Origin: Adiantum capillus-veneris
Taxonomy: Eukaryota > Streptophyta > Polypodiopsida > Polypodiales > Pteridaceae
Length of the DNA: 64,000 nucleotides
Direction: 5' to 3'
Assembly (NCBI GenBank): GCA_014529385.2
Contig: CM043950.1
Location: 70,180,935 to 70,244,934 of the forward strand
Shown here: piece after piece, positions 56,448-64,000 of the stretch
How the letters are laid out: each line of letters starts with the position of its first letter
How positions within the stretch are numbered: position 1 is the first letter of the stretch
The notes under the pieces: generated by a model
Seen by the model: the letters and a program-made list of their open reading frames with translations, nothing else
What the model was told of the DNA's origin: nothing
Database searches by the model: none
Program-made: the position numbers and the translations under genes

Positions 56448-59267
56448 GGATCCTGTAACTCCAATTTCAGAAGTTAGCGTCTTTTTAGTACTGAAAGCCG
56501 AAGTGAAGCTTTTAACTATCCAAATGACTTGAAAATTGAAACATGAGCTATTCAGGGCCTAAGGATACAAGGTAGGTGAAGAAATATGCAAAATGGGCTC
56601 AAAATCATGATGGAGACATCATACGCGTATGATGTCTTTTGTGTCAAAATGACTTCATATTGGTTGTGCTTGTAGCTGATAGTGTATACATGATTATCAT
56701 ATGCTTGGATTTGAGTTTGGATCCCATTTGGTCAAGTTTTGGCCAATTTAGTCCAGTTTCGGCTCTTGGCAAAATTTTGAAATGGAATTGGATTTTATGA
56801 TCCAAATTGGATAAAACTTGGTGGTTCACTTTCAAATGGCATGTAGATCACTTCTGTTTGGTGGTTGAAGCCCTGAGGTGCCAAAATCACATAGTGAGAC
56901 ATCATACGCGTATGATGTCTTTTAGTGTATTTTTGGACCAAATTTCTCTATAAGCTTGGATTTGGCTTTAGATAGGCTTATTTAGTGGATTTATGAAGTT
57001 TGGATAGATTTTGGGCTAACAATGGCTCTGGAGACATCATACGCGTATGATGTCTTTTTCATCAATTTTGCATGGGATTGGTTATGTGGACTCCCCATGT
57101 ACTAGTGAAGGACTGTCTCTACTCAAATCTTGGTTTGGACTTGAGTATGTTGGATTTGGGCCAAAAATAGGCTTTAGGTGAAGGATTTTCCCTCAATTGG
57201 GCTAATGGGGTGATCCTCTTGACCAAATGGTTCCAAATTTCATATGTAGCATGTATTAGATATATATAATGGATGTATGATGACAAATGAGCAGTTTTGG
57301 CTCTGTAAGTGCAAATAGACATCATACGCGTATGATGTTTTTTGTGTCAAAATGGTGCTTTTTGGTTTTAGATAGCTTGTAGATGTGTTTAACAACAATC
57401 CTACAAAGTTTCAATGAGTTTGGAGTTATTTTGACAAAATTAGGACCAAAAATCAATTTTATGGCCTACTTTGCGTCTTTTTGGTTTTCCTTGGGTTTTC
57501 TAACTCCAATTCTCATGATACTTGGTTCATAGGATGTGATTAACATGTGGAATGAGGCTATTCACTCAAATGTTGAAATGGATGTGAAATTCATGCTGTG
57601 AGACATCATACGCGTATGATGTCTTTTCTTGAAATGTTGGTCCTTTTGTGCAAAGAATGCTTTGTACTAGTGCCCTAAGCCCTGCTAACTAGTTTTCAAC
57701 TTAAGAAGTCATCAGTTTAGCTAAAAAGCCCCCTTATAGGCATTTCAGTCTCCGAAGTCGTCTTTTTGCCTTGGAGTTGAATCTCTTCAACTTTTCTTCT
57801 CGAGAGTTGCATTTCCAGCTCATTGGATATGTTGTGAAGCCATCTATTTGGTTGAACTTGACTTTGGCTCCCCGTTCTCCATCTTTCTCCATTTGGTTGC
57901 CCGAAAGCGTTTTTTTCACCATCGGTAAGTGAATCAGCTTTCTTTTGGGTTTTGCTTGCAAACATAAGTCATCGATAGTTACTTGAAGCTGCTTGTGAAG
58001 TTTCATTTCATTCGGTCGTCAATTTCAGCCGTTATGCCAAATTGACGCTTTGTGTGTCCGCAGCCAAATCGGTTGTTCTGACCTACTTTTTGTGATTCAA
58101 ACTTGGAGATATTCTATGGTTGCATTGTCCTTGATGTGGTTGAACTTCTGTGAAGTTTCGTGTTGTTTCGACAACTTTTTCCTGTTTGCCTCTTGCAGGC
58201 TCTGTCGACCTAGGGTTTTTCCAGTCGTTCTTTCTCGAGCTTTGAGTGTTAGAAACCCATCTTCTATAATAGGGTAACCCACCTATAAGTTCTTGCAAGG
58301 TTTGGTTAGGCGGTTGTGCCACTACCTAGCATTCTACCGCATTCCCCGTCTGCTCTTGTTTCTTGGTTTTGCTCAGTTTTCGTGACAAAAGTTAATGATA
58401 AGCATCAAAAGCTTATGGCAACGAGTCTACCTCTCATGTCTGGTGTCCTCTGAGCTCTCGTAGCAGTCGTAGAAGGCTGTAGAAGGTTGGATGCTCTTGT
58501 GTGCTCTTTGCTCTCTCCAAGTGGGTAATAGTGCAAATGAGCCTGTAAGTGAAGTAAAAAATACTTAACTTTGGACTTCCTGGATCACTTGTTACCAATT
58601 TGACATGTGCTCCTATCTCGTTATGAAGTGCACTTTAGGATTTGAAATTTCTCAATTTGGACTCCGTTTGACCTGTTTTCTTAGAATTCCGTCCACTTGC
58701 CAAAATTCTGCAGTTTCGGACTTTTCGCAACTTTTTCAGAATTGTACCCAATTTTTACCATGGGTTGCCCTTGTCATTAGGACCATCACCGTCTATTCTT
58801 TTCTTTTTTCCGATCTCATTTCACCTGCTTTTTTATTTTTCTTTTACTTTTATTAAGAAAATCATAAAAAATAAAGGAAAATAGCAAATTGAAGCCAAAA
58901 AATTCCAAACATACACAATAAATAGCTGGTAACCCTGTGTATATGAATATACACTTATTTGTGATTTCTGGACTTGGATTACCACTTTTTTTCACTTTTT
59001 AGCTCCAAAAACACTCTTATTTAGTGATATTTACACGTCTAGAGACCCAAATTCATCATTTGATCTCTTCTTGTTGCAAAACAAGGTATATAAGGGCATA
59101 AATATTATCAATATCCGCAATCAAACATAAAACTTGCAAAATCATGTAAGACACTGCCCTTGTAATATAATTTTTGTTTTTCTTTGTTTTTTGTCACTTG
59201 TAGCTGCTTTGTAGCTCCTGTATACGTGTATACCTCCCCCCCTCCTAGTCTGAGTCGTCCCGGACGA
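56448..59267 (-). other. Non-coding spacer between pol and the coiled-coil ORF
   Basis: 2.8 kb without credible frames. Its left part (56614-57624) holds the palindrome array. At ~59240 (minus strand TAGGAGGGGGGAGG) there is a second purine tract just past the pol stop, possibly an internal plus-strand primer. A transcription start or splice acceptor for the downstream ORF would be expected here but none is obvious. Confidence 0.6.
56614..57624. repeat. Array of five 24-bp perfect palindromes
   Basis: AGACATCATACG followed directly by its reverse complement, at 56614-56637, 56897-56920, 57032-57055, 57317-57340 (one base changed) and 57601-57624. Start-to-start distances are 283, 135, 285 and 284. 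The DNA between is mostly unrelated except GTGTCAAAATG after copies 1 and 4. Confidence 0.92.
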
Positions 59268-60242
59268 CTATGAAGTGTCTGTGGGCGAAGCATTGTAGTT
59301 GTTTGGGTCATAAGTTCCCAATGCAATTGTAGAGCGATGATACAACAGTCTTTCCAATAAAGCTCCTCTTTGTTTGATTGAAGGATTGGTGGTCGGGTTT
59401 TGGGTTGGTTTTGGCACTTCGGTAGTAGAATCAGTAGATGGATTCTTCTTTACCTTGTTTTTCTTTTTCACAATCCAAATCTGCTTCCGCTTCGCTTGTG
59501 CTTGCCACAAACTCTTTGCGACCCAAACCTGCTTTGTTCTTTGTGTTGATTTCCTCGCCTTGAAATACCTAGGAGTTTCCGTGGATTTTACTGAAGGGAG
59601 TTCCTGTTTACAAATCCTTGGGATCCAAATTTGCTTGCTATAGCTTTGTGCTGTCATGAACTTCTTTGGAATCCAGATCTGTTTCACTGTCCTTGATTGT
59701 CTGGATTCACTCTGTTGTCTGGTATTGAAGACTGTGTTTTCCACCTTTGTGTTCTTTGGCACAACCTTTTTTGGTCTCCATACCAACTTTGACTCCGTTT
59801 TTTCCCAAGGTTGAGCTGTTATATTATTGCTTGTCTTCCTTATCCAATGTTGAGAGTTCCTCGTCGAAGAGCAATCCAGTTGTATAGAAACTTTTGGTTG
59901 CCATTGCTTCTTCTTTTTCTCTGGTTGTTGTTTACCTTTGTTCTTGGATTCTTCCTTTGGAGTTGGCACTGCTCCTTTGGTGAACTTAACTGATTGACTT
60001 TCACCTTCGTATTTGATAAGCACTGATTTAGAACTCCAGTCAATCATTGCATTGTATTGCTTCTGCCATGGTTGTCCTAGCAATAATGGATGTTGTGTAG
60101 CTTGGTCTTCAACCACATAAAACATATGAGGATACACATATTGGTTAATCTGTATATGTAAAACTGTGCATCCGACAGTTTTGATTGAATTCTCAGAGTA
60201 ACTCTTTAACTCTTGCTTGGCAGTTTGTAATATTAGTGGCAT
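59268..60242 (-). CDS. Second retropepsin C-terminal half plus Trp/Lys repeat tail
   Basis: Overlaps the end of the integrase ORF in the +1 frame. Residues 1-90 complete a retropepsin: ENSIKTVGCTVLHI (flap side) and HPLLLGQPWQKQYNAMIDW (the LLGxPW signature, 53-59). From residue 100 the protein is basic, with about seven units of a K-Q-x-W-(I/V)-x-K theme (KQIWIPKKF, KQIWIPRIC, KQVWVAKSL, KQIWIVKKK, KLVWRPKKV, KKQWQPKV, QHWIRK). The end is QRGALLERLLYHRSTIALGT. No initiation role is claimed for the ATG: the frame is probably reached from the integrase frame by ribosomal shift, or a one-base indel broke a single polyprotein. Confidence 0.72.
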   Translation of the reverse strand: MPLILQTAKQELKSYSENSIKTVGCTVLHIQINQYVYPHMFYVVEDQATQHPLLLGQPWQKQYNAMIDWSSKSVLIKYEGESQSVKFTKGAVPTPKEESKNKGKQQPEKKKKQWQPKVSIQLDCSSTRNSQHWIRKTSNNITAQPWEKTESKLVWRPKKVVPKNTKVENTVFNTRQQSESRQSRTVKQIWIPKKFMTAQSYSKQIWIPRICKQELPSVKSTETPRYFKARKSTQRTKQVWVAKSLWQAQAKRKQIWIVKKKNKVKKNPSTDSTTEVPKPTQNPTTNPSIKQRGALLERLLYHRSTIALGTYDPNNYNASPTDTS

Positions 60243-62223
60243 TTGTCAATTGTCTATACAAACTGAGTGAAAGTAGGTTAGTTTGAGCTCCTGAATCCAA
60301 TAGTGCTCTGGCTTTGATTTGGGTGGTTCCTACTTTGCATTCAATGATGGGTTCTTCTTTGTCATTATCCATTTCTGTTATACTGACTGCGTTTATTCGT
60401 ATTGCTCCTTCATTGCGTTGTTTCTGACGCAGTAGTCTTCTTTTCTCCATTCTTTCCTTCGCCTCGGCTTGCGCTTCCTCCACAATCTTTTTCTTTTTCT
60501 GGACACGCAGCTTTTCTTGATGTATTTTGAGAAGCATGTCTTGGGTTAGCGGCAAAAGATACTTTTTCACTCTACATCCACTAATCCAATTGGGCATTTC
60601 TTCTCCGTCTAATGTAGCAAGCTTGACGGCTCTACTTGGTGATAGATCTTTAATCACCAGAGGTCCCATCCCTCGCTTTTTAAGCTTCTTAGCCTGCTGT
60701 TTCAGAGTGTAAACTAGGACATAGTCCCCAACCTTAAACTCTTTAGTCGGCACATGCTTATCAAAAAATTCCTTTTGTCGCCTTTTTTGAGCGTAGATAG
60801 AAGCTACTGCTTTTAGGCGAAGCTCGTCTAGCTTTTCCAAGTCATCTATTCTATCAGAAAGCTCGTGCGCTGTCTTCTCCAGATCCTTAGCCACCCTTAA
60901 TGTTGAAATCAAGAATTCTATTGGTAGGATAGCATTTAGCCCAAAAACCATGTTATATGGGGTCGTTCCTATTGATGTTTTATATGCTACCCTATATGCC
61001 CATAATGTTGAATGCAACTTCTGGTCCCAGTCAGTTCTCGACTCAGATACAATCTTCGTAAGGACCGTGCATATGGTTTTGTTTGTTGCTTCAGCTTGTC
61101 CGTTTGCTTGTGGATGATACGGGACTGATTTCCTATGGATTACCATGAATTCATCTAGAAGGATCTCTATCACTTCATTTATAAAATGTGTGCCTTGATC
61201 ACTCACAATTTCTTTTGGCAATCCATATCGTACAAAGACGTATTCATATAGAAGTTGTGCCATGGTCTTGGCATCTGCTTTTTGAGTTGCCTTTGCTTCG
61301 ACCCACTTTGTTAGATAGTCTGTAGCCACAACGATGTATTGTGCATGAGTCTTATATGCAGGAGGTGAAATGGGTCCGACATAATCAATCCCCCATTTTG
61401 CAAAAGCTCTTGCCCCCATCATTGGTCTAAGCGGCATATCATCTCTTTTAAGTGGTACTTTGGTCCGCTGACAGTCATCACATCGTTTAACGTATTCCTC
61501 AGCGTCCATATGTAATGTTGGCCACCATATTCCTGCGGCTAAGACAAGGTTTGCTGTCTTATCACCTGAGAAATGGCCTCCACCTACTCCTCCATGAGCT
61601 TGCTCCAGGATTATCACATACTCAGACTCTAATGCACAAATCCTAAGCTGGTTGTCTTTACCTCTCCTATAGAGTTGATCTCCTATTAAAGCGTAATCTC
61701 TAGCTTCTGTCTCTACAGATTTCTGACGAGCTTTCGACGTTCCTTCTGGTAAAGTTCTATTTGTGAGATATTCAACAATATACTGACTCCATTCCGGAGC
61801 GATCATTATCTGATATAATGTCGAATACTCTGCCGGCGGTTTTGATGAACATACAATACATACAGTGACATATTCATGTACGCTTTCTTTCATTCGTGGC
61901 CAATAGACTCCCAATTTTAACAAATTCCTATATGTGTTCCTTCTTGAACAATGAAATGCACATTCCTGAACATGTGCTTCGCACAGATATATATTATATT
62001 CCTCAGGATTGATGCATAGTCGTAAAACATGATCATTTCCCAATTGATACAACCTTCCTGCAACCAATTGAAGATTCTTGGATTGCTGAATAGCAATATG
62101 TTTGTGGTTGTATTCTCTTCTATCAAACTCTCCTCCATAGGTTAATAGGCTAACGACATTTTGAGACCACTTCGGTATCATTTCTATGTTGAACAAGTAC
62201 GCGTCTGGCATGTCGTCATCCAC
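60193..62223 (-). CDS. Integrase with duplicated HHCC module, fused to second retropepsin
   Basis: 676 codons, the 3' part of a longer pol frame: upstream in frame, past a TGA (~62225), is the RNase H end. Two modules of the same exact pattern H-x6-H-x30-C-x2-C occur: H84/H91/C122/C125 and H210/H217/C248/C251, each preceded by a similar ~80-residue stretch (IPKWSQNVVSLLTY; APEWSQYIVEYLTN). The core has D280 (KWGIDYVGP), D342 (VSDQGTHF) and E378 (NGQAEATNK), a correct D-x61-D-x35-E. A GPY-like C-terminal part follows (VLVYTLKQQAKKLKKRGMGP), then a Lys-rich helix and, at residue 643, LLDSGAQTNLLS, a retropepsin active site. The integrase residues are all intact. Confidence 0.88.
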   Translation of the reverse strand: MDDDMPDAYLFNIEMIPKWSQNVVSLLTYGGEFDRREYNHKHIAIQQSKNLQLVAGRLYQLGNDHVLRLCINPEEYNIYLCEAHVQECAFHCSRRNTYRNLLKLGVYWPRMKESVHEYVTVCIVCSSKPPAEYSTLYQIMIAPEWSQYIVEYLTNRTLPEGTSKARQKSVETEARDYALIGDQLYRRGKDNQLRICALESEYVIILEQAHGGVGGGHFSGDKTANLVLAAGIWWPTLHMDAEEYVKRCDDCQRTKVPLKRDDMPLRPMMGARAFAKWGIDYVGPISPPAYKTHAQYIVVATDYLTKWVEAKATQKADAKTMAQLLYEYVFVRYGLPKEIVSDQGTHFINEVIEILLDEFMVIHRKSVPYHPQANGQAEATNKTICTVLTKIVSESRTDWDQKLHSTLWAYRVAYKTSIGTTPYNMVFGLNAILPIEFLISTLRVAKDLEKTAHELSDRIDDLEKLDELRLKAVASIYAQKRRQKEFFDKHVPTKEFKVGDYVLVYTLKQQAKKLKKRGMGPLVIKDLSPSRAVKLATLDGEEMPNWISGCRVKKYLLPLTQDMLLKIHQEKLRVQKKKKIVEEAQAEAKERMEKRRLLRQKQRNEGAIRINAVSITEMDNDKEEPIIECKVGTTQIKARALLDSGAQTNLLSLSLYRQLTNATNITNCQARVKELL

Positions 62224-62360
62224 TCATATAGGGTCTTCTCCATTTGTCAATCGCGAAAGATGATCAGCTCTAAGATGTGTTTTTCCTTTCTTTACTAGTA
62301 CCGTGAAGTCGAATTCTAGTAAGATTATGAACCATCTCACTATTCTCCCGGTATTGCATG
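62224..62360 (-). pseudogene. RNase H C-terminal scrap at a pol deletion
   Basis: In the frame +1 to the RT ORF: RWFIILLEFDFTVLVKKGKT then ADHLSRLTNGEDPI, the standard RNase H end, stopped by TGA and continuing in frame with the integrase ORF. It joins directly to RT block 1 at ~62355, so about 400 residues of RT and RNase H are gone. Confidence 0.8.
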
Positions 62361-62851
62361 GTCTTTAAGTTGACACACACTCGGAGTTTTCCGTTTTTCT
62401 TGGGTACCACCACAATTGGAGATACCCAATCGGTGTGTTCAATCTCGTATATGAATTCAGCTTCCATTAGCTTATCTATCTCTTCTTTGATTCGCTTAGC
62501 AAACGTATCATTATACGTGTATGGTCTCTGTCTGCTAGGCTTTGCATCTTGTTTTAGTGGGATTGTGTGTTGGCATATCGATGGGTCAACTCCCTTTAAG
62601 TCCTTATAAGACCATGCAAACACATCCCTGTACTCTCTGAGAAGACTCAAAAGTCTCTCTTCCTCGCCTGGAGACAAATCTGTGGCTATGTACACCGGTC
62701 TAGGTGTCTCACCTGGAGCTGCTAAATCAACTTTTTTTGCATCCTCCGGTCCGTCGTAAGATTCGTTCGCCTTTCTCTCTCGAATAGGTTGGGTTAATAC
62801 CACCTTCCTATCCTCTATTGTGAATTTCCTGTAGTGAGAGGGAACATCCAT
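62270..62851 (-). pseudogene. RT N-terminal fragment
   Basis: In frame with the protease ORF upstream, separated by TAA at 62996. DVFAWSYKDLKGVDPSICQ, QRPYTYNDTFAKRIKEEI and SPIVVVPKKNGKLRVCVNL are RT blocks leading to the first catalytic region. After NLKTMQ the sequence leaves RT (deletion). The F/Y-x-DD motif is absent, so no RT activity is possible. Confidence 0.88.
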
Positions 62852-62995
62852 GTTTTCCTTGATTTTGGCGTTTTCGTCCTCTCCACTCTCAATTTCTGTC
62901 GTCCAAACTTCTTTCAGAGTTTTCTTGAGCTCTCTGTACTTGTTTCTACGTTCTAACTTGGACTCCGTGTGTTCTCTGTTGCGCTTGTTCTTTTC

Positions 62996-64000
62996 TTATT
63001 TTTCTGTTTCAGTTTTCGTTTCATTCCTTTGAACTTGATTTCTTGAGCTTCTTTTGTCTATTCGTAAGCTCTTTTGATCATTGCCTCTTATTCTTCCAGA
63101 AATCTTGTCCTTAACACAATCTTCCGCCTTTACTAGCATTAGGAATTGATTTTTTCCTCTTATTCTAGGCATCGGATTGGTTCTAACCCCCTTTGTTTTT
63201 CTCTTTGCTCTATAGCATTTCTGGAGTTGTTTAGTTTGGTTCGGAAAATCATAAAATCGGACATCCGTTATAGTTTCTTCGTTTTCGCTTGAAGTGTCCG
63301 TTGACTCGTTGTCTGCTTCATTTTTCCACTCTGGATGATCGAGAATGTCGTGAAACACCTCTTCTTCATCTTCCTTTTCCAGTGTATCGTTCTTTTCATT
63401 TTCTTTTTCGAGTATAGTTCTTAGCATGAAGTACGAAACCACGTCGTACCCGTCCTTGTCGCAAAATTTCGTTGTGGGACCATCCGGAATTGCACAAACA
63501 TCTAGGGTTGCTAGAATGTGTGTCCATTCTAATGGTTCAAGCGTGTCCTCTGGAAAGGGTTCTCCTATATAAGTTTCGTCTTCGATAGCCCTTTCTAAAA
63601 CATATTCTTCTCGCCTCAGAATTCCACATTTCGAGGCTCCACACATCCATAACTCCTTGGGCTTACCTAACCAAGCTGGAAATTCGGATCCTGCCAAAGT
63701 AGCTGAATCAAACTCCTCTACCGGTGTTCGGTTCACATCTTTGTAGCTATGGTCTTTCAGGTTCACACGTGTAGTGGTTTCCATATTTCTCAGGTATATG
63801 TGATCGTAGCCCCAATCCTGGACCATTTTCAACTGTCTCATGAATGGTCTTCCCAGTATGATATCATAGTTATTCTCCTTGCCAAAATCGACAATAGCAA
63901 AAGTATGTTCGTATTCAATGCCGCAAGAAGTCTCTACGACTTTTTCTAATAACCCCATAGGTTTCTCCATGTGTCCATCTGCTAATTGGAGTTTCAACCT
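62996..64000 (-). pseudogene. First protease (C-terminal part) and linker, open at window edge
   Basis: The frame is open at base 64000; nothing in the window is its start. It reads PMGLLEKVVETSCGIEYEHT, YDIILGRPFMRQLKMVQDWG (the ILGRPF retropepsin signature), then an acidic linker (EENEKNDTLEKEDEEE) to TAA 62996-62998. The linker continues in frame past that stop (KNKRNREHTESKLERR) to the RT ORF, so the TAA is probably a mutation. The active-site Asp of this protease lies beyond the window. Confidence 0.8.

Larger units (their letters stand above)
52179..64000 (-). mobile_element. Tat-like Ty3/gypsy element, family copy 2 (5' end beyond window)
   Basis: Minus-strand order from the window edge: protease C-part (64000-62996), RT start (62851-62270), RNase H scrap, double-HHCC integrase and second protease (62223-60193), protease tail with Trp/Lys repeats (60242-59268), 2.8-kb spacer with palindromes, 1091-residue coiled-coil ORF (56447-53172), PPT, 3' LTR. 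RT and integrase block wording (DVFAWSYKDLKG, PSICQHTIPL) is that of the Tat branch. The element is defective: stops at 62996 and 62225, RT deleted. It inserted into the gag remnant at 52178. Confidence 0.85.

Noticed and set aside
56614-57624. CRISPR-like array (repeats with near-regular spacers)
   Set aside because: Plant DNA, spacers of 110-260 bp, perfect palindromes and no cas genes; it lies within a retroelement spacer.

Overview
The window is nuclear DNA of a land plant and is almost entirely transposable elements. Supporting signs are initiator-tRNA-Met-type primer sites, Ty1/copia and Ty3/gypsy elements of plant type, one intron-containing host gene (a plant-type ARL5/ARFC1 small GTPase), and a Rep-like HUH family that I place with Replitrons, which are reported as abundant in non-seed plants. 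A fern or another seedless plant is my best guess; no marker fixes the species.

Layout. 1-2392: 3' end of a Ty3/gypsy element (coiled-coil ORF, PPT, 947-bp LTR), truncated by the window edge. 3.06-13.79 kb and 19.79-20.64 kb: copies of one non-coding repeat (called G here) forming a large inverted repeat. A 4955-bp copia element is nested in it at 6825-11779, with a target duplication confirmed by an empty site elsewhere in the window. 13787-19785: an LTR element with 1600-bp LTRs and a gag-protease ORF, rearranged by a 4399-bp tandem duplication and solo-LTR formation. 20.6-23.3 kb is unclassified. 23.3-26.55 kb is another G copy ending in PPT and LTR.

26549-30845: head-to-tail array of three broken copies of a Rep-like gene (HLH motif, YCLKD motif, AT-hook, downstream coiled-coil ORF, no helicase), with GGACATCT direct repeats at the unit ends. 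31.4-31.8 kb: copia RT scrap. 31866-36357: LTR element lacking gag-pol but carrying an unrecognised charged ORF; a second partial copy lies at 38555-41623. Between them, 36508-38511, is a Penelope-like reverse transcriptase pseudogene. 42935-44589: the only clear host gene, ARL5-like, minus strand, two exons. 46.2-47.7 kb: decayed gypsy RNase H/integrase. 47.9-50.1 kb: copia RT/RNase H plus an LTR. 51.36-52.18 kb: gag scrap.

52179-64000 (continuing beyond the edge): a large minus-strand Ty3/gypsy element of the Tat-like type, second copy of the family seen at 1-2392. Reading 5' to 3' it has a protease C-terminal part, a truncated RT, an RNase H scrap, an integrase with two consecutive identically spaced HHCC modules, a second retropepsin domain after the integrase, a Trp/Lys repeat tail, a non-coding spacer with five copies of a 24-bp palindrome, a 1091-aa coiled-coil ORF in the env position, PPT and 3' LTR. 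This architecture and the Rep array are the most unusual things here. Apart from ARL5, the genes act only within their own transposition cycles, and most are broken.
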